Shown in pieces: positions 23,876 to 34,381 of a DNA stretch of 64,000 bases (its first letter is position 1; each line of letters starts with the position of its first letter). A model generated the notes under the pieces. The model did not search any database and was not told the origin of the DNA. It was given only the letters and a program-made list of their open reading frames with translations. The stretch comes from Antrodiella citrinella (lineage: Eukaryota > Basidiomycota > Agaricomycetes > Polyporales > Steccherinaceae). The stretch spans positions 1 to 64,000 of the forward strand of contig SGPM01000144.1 in NCBI GenBank assembly GCA_004802725.1, given 5' to 3'. The translations under genes were made by a program, and so were the position numbers.

Positions 23876-25909
23876 ATGACGACCGAAGAAAGCCCCCTCC
23901 TTGGAGCTTCGGACCCTACTGTCCTAGAACACGAAGCAGTGTATAGAAGGTTCTCATCGACACACAAGATATGGATTGTAGCGTTAGTATCCTTCTGTGG
24001 ACTTATACCATGTGAGTCAACGTTGCCCGTAATTTAGCTTTGTCAATGATTGACCGCATTCATTTGGGCAGTATTCGTGTCTGGAAGTTTTATACCATCT
24101 ATCCCGGAGATTGCGAAAGACCTAGACAGCACGGGTGAAGTAGTCAGGTATGTCGATATGCCAATCTCAGTTGAAACGTCTCGCTGATCTTCGCTCCAGC
24201 TTGGCAGTAAGCCTGTCTGTTCTCACTAGCGCATTCGGCTGCTTGCTATGGGCCACGTATTCATCATTCTGTAAGTCAGACTCTTCTATTGACCATGCGT
24301 GCACGGAGCTTACGTTTCGTTCAGATGGCCGAAAACCCATATACGTTCTCTCGTTGCTATTTCAAGTTGCTGGTTCTCTTGGTGTCTCACAATCGCGTAC
24401 CGTGGCAGAGCTTTTGACTCTTCGGGTTCTGCAGGCGTTCGGATCGTCCAGCGGATTGTCGATAGGTATCGCTGTAATTGGCGATATATATCGGTTAGAG
24501 GAGAGAGGGACAGCATCCGGAATTTTCTTCGGAGTGCGTCACATTCATTGGCTGTCTACTTACTTGAAACTGATATCTACCTGCAGTGTGTGCTCCTGGG
24601 ACCAGCACTTGCACCCGTTGCAGGTGGCTTTGCTGCACAATACTATTCATGGAGACTCATGCAACTTGCGTTGGCCGTCGCTGGTGTGGCGACTCTGGTC
24701 TTCGTCATAGTGTTTCTCCCGGAAACGTCTCACCCTGGAGTGCGGGGAGTTGACAAAGTAGAAGAAGGCAAGACGAAATGGGTGTGGTTAAACCCTCTCA
24801 AAAGCCTCACGCTACTCCGCAGTCCGAACGTTCTACTTGTCGTACGTCCGTCATATTTCTTCTGATCTTTTCTCAGTCTGAGATTTGATTGGACAGGCCT
24901 TGGCTGGAGGAATCACATTGCTGGTGGATTACTGTGAGTATCGACAGTGATTCAATTGTTCAGTCATTAAACTCAAGCTTTCTCAGCTTTACTTGTCCCT
25001 ATCGCGTATACCATGGTAAGTCCCGACAGTATCCGTTGCTATTGGGGCATATGCCGACTGACGGGCAACACGCAGGGCGCTCGATACAACATAGACAATG
25101 CCGCCATTATTGGTGCATTGTTCATCCCGAGTGGACTTGGCAACCTACGTGAGTATCTCAGACTCGTTCGAGCTATGTAATGATGCCCAAACTCCCTTGT
25201 AGTTGGTGCGCCCATCGCAGGCAAGCTATCCGACATGGTGGTAGTGCGGATGCGAGCGCAACGTGGCGGTGTATGGGTTCCAGAGGACCGTCTTAGAGTC
25301 ACCCTCATAGGCGCATCCCTCATGATTCCATTGTCGATATTGGGCTCCGGTATTTTTATTACTTACGTGGACGGGACGCCAGGGATTGTTCTCAACTTGA
25401 TCTGCCTGTTCGTGAACGGTCTTGGTGTATGCACACGGTTATTTGATCCGCTACACATGGGCGCAACTCATGCTTGTTTCATTTCTCAGGTCGACTTTGT
25501 CCTCAGTCCGTCGGCCGCTTACGGCGTCGACATCCTGCATTCGCGGAGCGCGGAGGTCTCGGCGGCGACGATGTACGTATCTCTTGTGACCTTTCATAGA
25601 TCCTCCACACTTGAACTCAAGGTTTCATCATATCGCAGGGCTCTCCGAGGGGTCATCATTGCAGCATGCACATCGACCATCCTGCCTCTCATCAACACGC
25701 TTGGTGTCCTCACGACTTACACGATCGCCGCAGTGATCGGATGGATCGGGTTTGGGTGAGTGCTGTTTTTCTTAGTTTCAGACCTGTCATGAAAGTGGGC
25801 TTCTGCTGATCACGATTGGATTGGCAGGTTCCTTTGGTCTGTCGTGCATTACGGTGGTAGAATGAGGGCATATGTCGACGTTGGATACTCAACGGCGCGG
25901 GACAACTGA
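23876..25909 (+). CDS. MFS transporter, drug:H+ antiporter type, copy 1
   Basis: Twelve exons join in frame: 23876-24011, 24072-24147, 24200-24270, 24325-24533, 24587-24841, 24897-24933, 24987-25015, 25076-25148, 25203-25426, 25490-25572, 25639-25755, 25828-25909 (463 aa). After MTTEESPLLG and a hydrophilic lead, about 12 membrane helices follow. YGRKPIYVLS after helix 2 is the DGRR-like motif A; LLGPALAPVAGG in helix 5 is motif C of proton antiporters; FLPETSHPG ends the first half. The family exports drugs and secondary metabolites across the plasma membrane. A paralogue at 39.5-41.5 kb has exons of identical length (76, 71 and 209 nt for exons 2-4), so the two arose by gene duplication. 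Confidence 0.9.
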
Positions 25910-26642
25910 GGGATTTCACGATCTAATGACAATGTAGAGGCGAGCACTCGCTAGAAGAATGTTATCTTCACGGACTTCGTGTTGATCGGGCCTGCACTGC
26001 ATCTGTGTACCTTACCTGCTACAGCCTACAGGGCTGGGATGCTGGGTCCCCGAACACTACAATACATAGGATAAGCCAGCCGCGTTGACCTAGGCTCGTG
26101 ACACCATCCACGCTCGTAAACATTGATCGCGCATTCTGGAGAATGAACCGGAGAACGACAGACGCGAGCGGGCTGGGCTCTCGTAAGAAGCGATTATCTT
26201 CCGCACCGAGGTCAGCCAAGGAGACTACAAGAACGACTATCTTCTCTCGTAAGGTCAGCTACGGATCCGGAGACTAAGAAAGTCCGTCGATGCTGGAGTC
26301 ATTGAAGACCTGCTGCACCGATGCCCTTCGATATACACACTACTACACTGCCGACATTACGGATCTGGCGTGAACGGTTTCGATGATCCAATGCTCCGTG
26401 GTCGTTAGCTTGCCCAAGATCCAGTAGTTGCGATCAGTGACGAGCGCCTTGGCAGTATCAGGCTTGGAAAACTCTTGGAATTTGATTTGCAGATGCATGA
26501 TGACCTCACAACACTGCCGTTCCCCGGCCTCCTCCCTTGACCCGATTTCACCAAATCAACCGAAGTCCATCATATATTCGAAGGGGGGTTTCTTACTGCA
26601 TCCCGAAAACTTCTTGCAACTCTCTTCCCCGTCATTTGCAAC
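25910..26642. other. Intergenic region
   Basis: 3' region of the MFS gene and promoter of the C2 gene. No domain or repeat recognised. Confidence 0.4.
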
Positions 26643-28164
26643 ATGCCTGGTTTGCGAAATCCCCTTCAACGTCTGGTTGGACATATGCGACGAGCCACTG
26701 CGGAACAGATATCCCCAATCGCGAAGGAATTGGACGAGGCGAGGAGAAGTACGTTGGATTGGATCGAGAGGCCGGAGGCGCATGGTCACGAGGGCTTCGT
26801 CGATTTGACCATCCACTTCATCGGAGCGTCGGGGCTGCCCAAGATGGACGTTATAGGGACGGCGGATCCTTACTTTGTGGCGAAACTGGATAAAGCGTTG
26901 ACTTTTGTGTGAGCACTGTCGCATTGTCGTTGGTCTGTTCGGCGCCATTCTGAACTTCTCTAGGTCGACTGTGAAGCCTAATACTCTGGCACCCGTCTGG
27001 AACGAGTACTGGAAAATTAGAAACGTCCCCGTCGACGCAAAGTTACACATCGACGTCTTGGACAAAGACAACGGCACTGTCACCGACGACTTCATTGGAG
27101 GTACAGGGACGAATATTGGTCCCGGAACGAGAGAGCTCACTCTTCAGGCCGTCGGATTCCGCAATATATCGAGAGGAATGATGTGGATCAAGGTGCGTGC
27201 TCGAACATGCGGCGGGACGTTTCGAAGAGCTCACCACGTCTTTGCGCAGATCGAATCTGTTCCTGCTTCTGACCCCAAAGCCGATACACGCCCATACATT
27301 TTCGACGGGCCCATTCGGTACTCTCGCCATTTTGCACCTACCATTGGACTCCTTGGCAACGTCCAGGATTCACATCTATACTCGACTTGGAAGATGTTCC
27401 TACGTGGCGTTCCTCTGTTCTTTGGGGACACTGTGCAGCATTGGAATAAGAACTACAAGGCAGCGCAGGCCATCTTCCAGGGCCCAACGTCCGTAGCCGT
27501 CCGATCTACAATCCAAGCAGGTCATCGGATGCTCTACGCGCGATCGACAACCAATAACTTCGGTGTCATCAAAGGCAGCGAGAATATCGTGAACATCCTA
27601 CACGGCGGCAAAGTGGACTCGTTGGCACCGCATCGTGTCAAACCCGCCGTGTACACGTACATCATCTCCGCCGATGACGACTCGTTCCGATTTTCAGAGA
27701 CAGGAGCTGCCTTCTTCGTGGACTTCGCGTCTAAGCATGCCCTGCACGCGAACTGCGCCGAAGCTGTGCGGTACTCTGGTGAATTCCATCCTCGGCCGGA
27801 AGGAGGATGGGAGAACTTCAGCGACGATATTCCCGATGAGCAAGTCAAGTGGGAATTCGTGCTGGACAACAACTCGGGCACGTACGCACCAGATCCAATG
27901 ATGCTCGCAGAGCTCAAGGAGCTCTTCGAGTACAACTTCCCCGAATTCAAAATCCACACCCTGGATTTCAACGACCCCCGTCTGTCGCAGAGCCGGGACG
28001 CGTGTCGGGCGTACGCGCTGGCGAAACGCGGTATTACGCAGGACGATCTCCAGCCGCATTCACACTTGCCTGGTGAAGAGACCCTCTCTCACCGTGCTGC
28101 CGTGCTATCACGTCCTGACGGGTCCGTCATACTTCCCCCGCATGATCCTAGTGTCCCCTCATGA
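26643..28164 (+). CDS. C2-domain protein with conserved C-terminal domain of unknown function
   Basis: Three exons: 26643-26908, 26964-27192, 27250-28164 (469 aa). After a charged helix, a C2 domain spans about residues 50-185: VDLTIHFIGASGLPKMDVIG with TADPYF (first Ca-binding loop, two Asp), TLAPVWNEYW, and VLDKDNGTVTDDFIGG (second loop, three Asp). Such Asp residues bind calcium and direct the domain to phospholipid membranes. The following 280 residues carry conserved-looking blocks (TWKMFLRGVPLFFGDTVQHW, YTYIISADDDSFRFSETGA, FPEFKIHTLDFNDP) which I cannot assign; the tail ends with HSHLPGEE. Intron 2 is 57 nt and has no stop in frame, so its retention would only insert 19 residues. Calcium-triggered lipid binding is inferred. 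Confidence 0.8.
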
Positions 28165-28433
28165 TACCTTCACTCCCCACCCACGCCATCATGACACATA
28201 TCTCGCATTACATCTAATCCGACCCACATCTTGTTTACTCTCAATGTCTCTGATAATGTTGTTCTCGCCTCAATGTATTTCGTAATTGCTTCAGCTTCTT
28301 CGTATTCCTCCATGTACAACGATGTCGGCACATAATAACATCAATATTTTTAGCCCTCACTGATTACTACGGAAAGTTGAAGCCTGGGTGGGCGCCGCTC
28401 GGGAAAGACTCTTGCTCCATTGCAACATGCGTG

Positions 28434-28468
28434 TCTGGTCTCGAATCCGCAGCGGGTACGAGACCAGA
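28434..28468. repeat. Inverted repeat, 10-bp arms
   Basis: TCTGGTCTCG (28434-28443) and CGAGACCAGA (28459-28468) are perfect complements with a 15-base loop. It lies between two convergent genes (ends 28164 + and 28510 -), where a hairpin in either transcript could affect 3' end formation. That role is inference. Confidence 0.5.
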
Positions 28469-28509
28469 TTCGCGCTGATTGCAACGTCGCACTCTCAAGC
28501 ATGTCTGGT

Positions 28510-29579
28510 TCAAGCGGCTTTCAACTTCTCCCTCTTAGCCCCGACGTCTTCGACGCCCAACTCGACTCTGGCTAGAACGCCATTGACCGCAGCCAGCGTG
28601 AGGCCCATGCGTGAAGTAATTTGAGGCTGCCAGTTATCCGGAATACGCTCTTCCAAGAGGAACGGACGGAGGTCCTTGATCTTTCCACCAAAGCATGTGA
28701 GCATGGCTGCCGAGCTGCGACAGTGTCCGATCAGCTTTCGTCTGGCTCTGATCTTCGCAAGGAACGTACTTAAAACTACCAAGCAACTTATGTTGCAAGG
28801 CTTGACTGTACTGGGGATTTCTGGCTCTAGACTCCGCTCGGCGTTCAGAGAGAAGTCGGGAAAAGTCTGCAGGTGTGAGGTCCCCGTTGGGCCCCGTACC
28901 ACTCTTCAAAAGCTTTTCGACCAAAGGAACGGAGACAGTGGATTGATCGTTCTGGAAGAATGGATCTTCGCCTGGGTTGAGCGACGTGAGCCATCTCCTT
29001 CAGGTTGTGCAATCGCCATGCAATAACTCACGAGTCAAAGAGGCGTCATGCTCTACACCATTGTGAACGTCCAAGTCCGCCAAGTCAAATCTGTCGCTCC
29101 AATAATTCCGATCGAGAATTCCGGCCATGTGGTTTGGAACAAAGTAGCAAAATGACGGCGCAAAGTTGTACGTGGTGCGGACCGCCGTGTTGAGTTCGCG
29201 GAACGTGATATTGCGACCATCGTGGGGCAGAATACCTGCGAAATTGGGTCGCGTGAGCTTCGGATGTCAAAAATATCAAAATAGGAAACGCACCATGGTT
29301 TGCCATAGCATTCAACGCCGGACAAGAACATCTGCTGTTTCCCTCGACTGGAGGATCGTATTTTGGCCATAGCCCATTGGCACCTGCGTATCCTTGGGGT
29401 ACGACGCGAGTAGACGCATGGTTCGGGGTGCTCAAGTTGAAGATAACTATTCCAAAATCCCACACAAGCACCACAATGATCATGAGGACGCCATGGATTG
29501 ACGCGACGACGCCCCCGAAGATATTGGACAACGCAACGACGAGGAAAGAACCAGAAGCCTGAAGCGAATCTGAAGGCAT
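28510..29579 (-). CDS. Heme-thiolate peroxidase (chloroperoxidase/peroxygenase family)
   Basis: Four exons on the minus strand: 29579-29294, 29235-29032, 28971-28770, 28714-28510 (298 aa). The heme-ligating motif reads CSCPALNAMANHG with the axial Cys at about residue 86; the usual PCP is SCP here. The distal motif EHDASLTRED lies near residue 157, matching the family's EHD-S/T block with the acid-base Glu. The length (about 300 aa) fits the short-to-medium class. These enzymes use hydrogen peroxide to halogenate, peroxidise or oxygenate organic compounds. Unlike most secreted members it has a long hydrophobic stretch at residues 10-50 (FLVVALSNIFGGVV, LMIIVVLVWDFGIVIF), which suggests a membrane anchor rather than a cleaved signal. 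It converges with the C2 gene. Confidence 0.85.
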
Positions 29580-31029
29580 GGCGCTGAGGTGGATGGTGTG
29601 GAGAATACATGACTCGCGGTCAGGCCATTATGTAGGATTTGTGCGATCGTAAACACTGACTCACAGTCACTGCAGGCTTTGTATAATTCGTAAACACCGA
29701 TCCAGATGCCCGAAGCAATGGCATAGTACTAAAATTTGGATATCACCATTCTTTCTGAACATCACCAATCACCTGTCAGTTGAGCTGCAGGCTGAATAAA
29801 GACGGATTTCCTCGCACCCGATATATATGTAAGAGGTCGTCTGGGCCGACCCCCAAGGCCGACCTGCCCATTCTGCCCATTGCAAACACATCCGAGTCGC
29901 TACGCGAAAATGAACGGGTGAGTGGGGCTACATTCGGCGCAGAGAAAAGGGCAAGCTTCCTGGAGCCTGTCATGAAGGGAGGTGTGCAGAGGATTGAACA
30001 AAGGAGAGATTCAGTCTGAGTCTGCAGCTGGAGTTTTCCGTAAGCACGACCCGGGCCGGTTACGTCCGGTATTCCCGGTCAACTTCTCCGCGGTACTCAG
30101 AGTCAGAGTCTGCGGCAGTACAAGTTTGTGAGTGTTGCGGCTTGGTTGCGGCTTGCCACTGTGAGTAGAAATGGTTATCGAGACAGATCCTAGAGTGTTT
30201 GAACCAAGTTTGAACCATTGGACATAGTGGATGGCGTGTGGGGAGTGTCCCTCTTACTACAGTTGCCGGACGACATTGAAAATACTACCTCAAGCTGGGA
30301 CTCAGGATTCGGAGGGATCTACGCCATTTTCATCGACTTCACCGTATAACTACACCGCAGCCCAAGAGGTTGATTCCATCAGCAAAGTAAGAACAGTAAC
30401 TTCCCTCTTGCGTGCGACCGGCACTCTGAAATTACCTCGTTGAGCTGCGGCCCTAATAAATGCCGACCATAGGGTAATTACTGTTATGATTGGTCTCTAG
30501 ACTTCTGTCACGGCAACTAAAGACAAGACGCATTATTCGGCAGAGGGAACGAGAGTTGCTCTAGGCAGTCTTTTGCCAGTGGGTATTCGAATAGAGTCGC
30601 GCTGAGCTTCCGCGCTTGAGGTCGTTAGGTGACAACTTTCCTCGCATGGTGTTTTTAAAGTTATTGCTATTGCTTGGTGAAGGGGTGTTGTCTGCCTGTC
30701 ATCTGCGAAACTGCGGCCCTCGACGTTGTAAAGTCTGAAGGAGCAACCGACAACCCATTTCGCGGAATGTGCGAGGACCATCGCGGTCAGGTGACAGACG
30801 CGCTGCTTTTGTTCCGCTTCGGTTGTTGAAGCGGTTTCGGCAACGCGTCGCTTGCTTTCGTATATAGTCCTGGTCACAGCTTTTGCAACGACGTGGATGA
30901 CTACCACATCTTAACGACCTGCCTTCACGAGACCATTGAGCGAACTTCGCCGGTCGTTGTAATTCGCACTCTTTCAAAGTTCAACAATACTACGACATTC
31001 TACTTTCCGACCACACTCGTCATTTCTCA
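29580..31029. other. 1.4 kb divergent promoter region
   Basis: Lies between the peroxidase start (-) and the gene at 31030 (+). Contains AT-rich stretches (tatatatg near 29822, cgtatatagtcc near 30860, a possible TATA about 170 bp before 31030). No exon supported. Confidence 0.45.
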
Positions 31030-32231
31030 ATGTTGCAATCCACTTTACTTCTACGTTTCCCTTTCACGCGTTCACCTGACAGCACACACGCTTCAAAAGG
31101 TCCCTTGAGCAACTCGACCAACGCACCTCGTCGGACGAAGAAGTCTCAGACAAAGCAGACCCTCCTGATGCATCCCGCCTCCAAGAAGGCCACCGCGACC
31201 GTTTCGCTGTCCAATGCCAGCGCCGTAGGCACGGCAACTCCGTGTCTCTTCCCAACCGACGCACCTCAAAACTTGATTCCCTTTCCCTCTTGCACGCCAG
31301 CAACCGCCGTACCATGCATTACGCCTCCTGAGTTGGACCTGGACTTGCTGTCATTTGTGGTGATAGAACGGGACGGAGAGGAGGGGATGGAGAAGCAGTC
31401 GATGTTGCGTGCTGCGACGGCTTGGCGTATCGACCTCCGGAGACGGCGGTCTAAGTCGTGTTTGGTGCCCGCCTCGTTCATCTGTGGCGCACCCTCCCAG
31501 AACGACTTTTCATTGCACCTCGATGTCCCCGGTCCGCGTCGGTCCCAGTCCGTCACGGAGAGTCGGCCCCGGGTTGTCAAGAAGAAACCAGTCTCGTCGA
31601 GTCCCAAGGCGACGAGAAAGGCCAAGAAGCTGACAGCGGACGTGCACTTCGTTGCCATGATGCACAAGAGCATCGTGTGCTGGACAAAGGATGGCCATTC
31701 AGAACCTCCCCCAAAAGAACCTTTGTCCGATATCCTGCAGCAAGACGGTCTTCTGGTCCAACGACTGTGGCGCGGCCTGCTTGCTCAAGGCTTGAAGCCC
31801 ATTCCGTTCGAAAGTAAGTCTGGCCACTCTTCTTTCCCTTGAATTTCACGCATTCGACAGCCCCAGGCGACAACAAGATTGTGCCCGAACCTGTACCTTC
31901 ATCACCGCCACCACCTTACACCTTGTCCTCCGAGGTCGACCTGACACAAACCGCTCAGCCCCTCCCCCGACTATCGATACCGCAGACCGTCGTCAAAGCT
32001 TCCCGACCTACCTCTTCCCCTGTGCGCTCGGAACCCGTTCCGGACGTGCTCACTATGCCGCAACTCATTGCCACGCTCATTCTCCGGCACAACGACCGCC
32101 GCAGCGCACGACCTCGGTCCGCAGCGGCGGTGCGCAGACATGCATCCCAGGATTCGCCTCCCACCCATGTCAGGCCCCGCTCACCGTTGTCCAAGGTCGT
32201 AGCTGGCAACCAGGACCAGGACATGGCTTAA
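31030..32231 (+). CDS. Ser/Pro-rich hypothetical protein
   Basis: Two exons: 31030-31813 and 31861-32231 (384 aa). I do not recognise the family. The first 85 residues are rich in Ser, Thr and Ala and may be disordered. LDLDLLSFVVIERDG near residue 100, the basic stretch AWRIDLRRRRSK, and VHFVAMMHKSIVCWTKDGHS followed by LLVQRLWRGLLAQGLKPIPF near residues 205-260 look like folded or conserved segments. The second exon is Pro-rich with a run PSSPPPPYTLSS and an Arg-rich end. The stop, donor (GTAAGT) and acceptor (GACAG) are good. The basic motifs suggest a nuclear location, which is only inference. Confidence 0.6.
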
Positions 32232-34381
32232 GGGTCCCTGCAGATCCTTTTCAATCGATCGAACAGGGGGCTTCCCCAAGTTACCGGTCGACGTACTACG
32301 CACGTATCGCGAAGTTATTTCATGTCCTCACGAAGTCTCTTCATATGGTCCCCTCCACGCCGTGCGTGACGCTTATGCCCCCTCTCACGAATGTTATGAC
32401 TTTTCTTCTTTGACGATCTCTCACCCCAATGTGGACTCTATTGCACCCGGGACGCTCTTTCCTTCTTCGCATCCGAGTCCACGTTTTCGTCTCTCAACGC
32501 CCACATCCTTGTATCCTTACCTTCTCCTGGCGGGCGGCAATCGTGTGCGTTGACTATCCGGGATAGTCGACGACGACTGTGTCGCCGCCCCACGTTTCCA
32601 CATTGTTCTATCCGTTCTGCTCATGCATGTCTCATGTATCCCCTACATACTCGCACCCACTCTCGTTTTTGCATCACTCGGATATACATTTTTGAACAGT
32701 CTTGATCGCCGGCACGCACTGAGCTTGGTACGGAAGACGTCGAAGGTGTCAAAACGATACTTGGGTTGTCGGAAGCAATGGACCGGATGTCATCAACATT
32801 GGCCCACAGTTACTTCATTTCCCAACTACATCGACTCACGCTTCCTTCTTACACAGCTGACGGTGTCTTGTCCGTCTCAGACCCAGTATCCGCTCACGCC
32901 TCGAGGAGCCATCATTCAAACACGGAGTACTCGGCGGTACAGCTTCGCGCTCGTGGCGTCGGAAGTCGAAGCTGGCAGACCACAAGACCACACGTATGGG
33001 AGCGGGGCGCCATAGAAAGAAGGTCCATCTATCACCCGTCGCTGATAGGTCCTCAGAACGGTTTCGATCGAACGGCGAGTACAGTGATTCTATCCCCACT
33101 GCTGATCTGACGTGCTGATGTGCCCATTTCCATAATTAAAAGCTCTCTCGGGAGACGCTAGAAAAGCGAGTCGGTTTCGCGTCGGAAGCCTACATACCTG
33201 CGCCCTGCAGTGCGAAGAAGTTCGGGCACAGGCTGAGGCAAGCCCAGTCAGGGTACAGTACTGCCCGCACGTTTCTGGATCATGCGGGATACTTGCCTCA
33301 TCGCCTCCATCAGAGTCGTCCTCGGCCCTCCAGGCTCATGCCGTAGACGAGAGTTATGGGGCATGCAGCGCACCACGATGCAGATGGGTAGATACTCGCT
33401 CGTGGCCCCCCGGACACCGATAAAATCCGTTGAATTAGGTTCAGTGGCGAAGCTTGCCCATGGTGGGGATCCTTGCGCGACGTGGTTCTAGGCGATTTGT
33501 GTCGACGTTGTTGCGGTGTTATTCTGTCGCAGTGCGGCAGTGGTATGTCGTTACGATGACTATGACCACCGTAAGTGCTTTTTAGCTATGTGTTATTTGT
33601 TTTCATCAAGTCCCAATTTAGACATACACTTGGCCGATCGAGTGAAGGATTTCAGCACTCTCGTACATTGGCCTGCTTGGTGCACTTCGTACGATGACAA
33701 CGCGCCTCTCGTGAGTTGTGACATAACGTTGGGGATCGAATACGAGTAGCAAGAGGACGTAACTACATGGGGCTCATCTCTCACAACAATATACCATATC
33801 CAAGTTCGTCGAACGTTAACCGATCGGTGAACAATTTCTAGGCTCCTATAGCTAGTCTCTATGAAGACTGTTGGAAGAGCTAGTACTACGCGAAGCAGCA
33901 AGAATCATCGTATGAAGAATTGAGGGACCGCCAACCGGCGTCGGAGTAGATCTTCAATATCCCCAATAGTCATTGAACGAAATCCTCTCACCAGAGAAAA
34001 ACTCTGAACATTTGAGCAGGCATGCACTCTCTTGAAATAACAATGTTCTGTACATAACAGTGGGCGTTGAGGATGAGTAGACGAGGACGTAAATGAATCA
34101 GGTTGAATCGGGAGTTTGCCGGGGTCCCTGCGCATGGCGTTGGCCTTGAGGCGTGCAGCGGTCGGTTTGGCTGCAAACCTTTGGCTGGCAAGGTTCTGTT
34201 TTCCAAACCTCCACCTCCTTCTTCCTGGTTTACTTTTCGACGTTTTGGATGGCTTTGTAGATCTTGTTTTTGAGAGACACATACTGGGGAGATCGTGCGT
34301 GGAATGTCTTTCAGCTGGCGTTGATTGCAGATCGTACTGACATGGACCCTCTCCTCCGACCTCTTTGTCCTCAAGTAGCTT
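32232..34381. other. 2.1 kb without a recognisable gene
   Basis: The first part is the 3' region of the preceding gene. Several frames of 60-180 codons exist on both strands (for example 33905-34438 -), without domain or exon support. The 17-bp palindrome at 32552-32568 is listed separately. Confidence 0.5.
32552..32568. repeat. Short perfect inverted repeat
   Basis: GACTATCC and GGATAGTC, one base apart, about 320 bp behind the stop of the gene ending at 32231. It could form a hairpin or be a dyad-symmetric protein-binding site; nothing else supports either. Confidence 0.35.
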
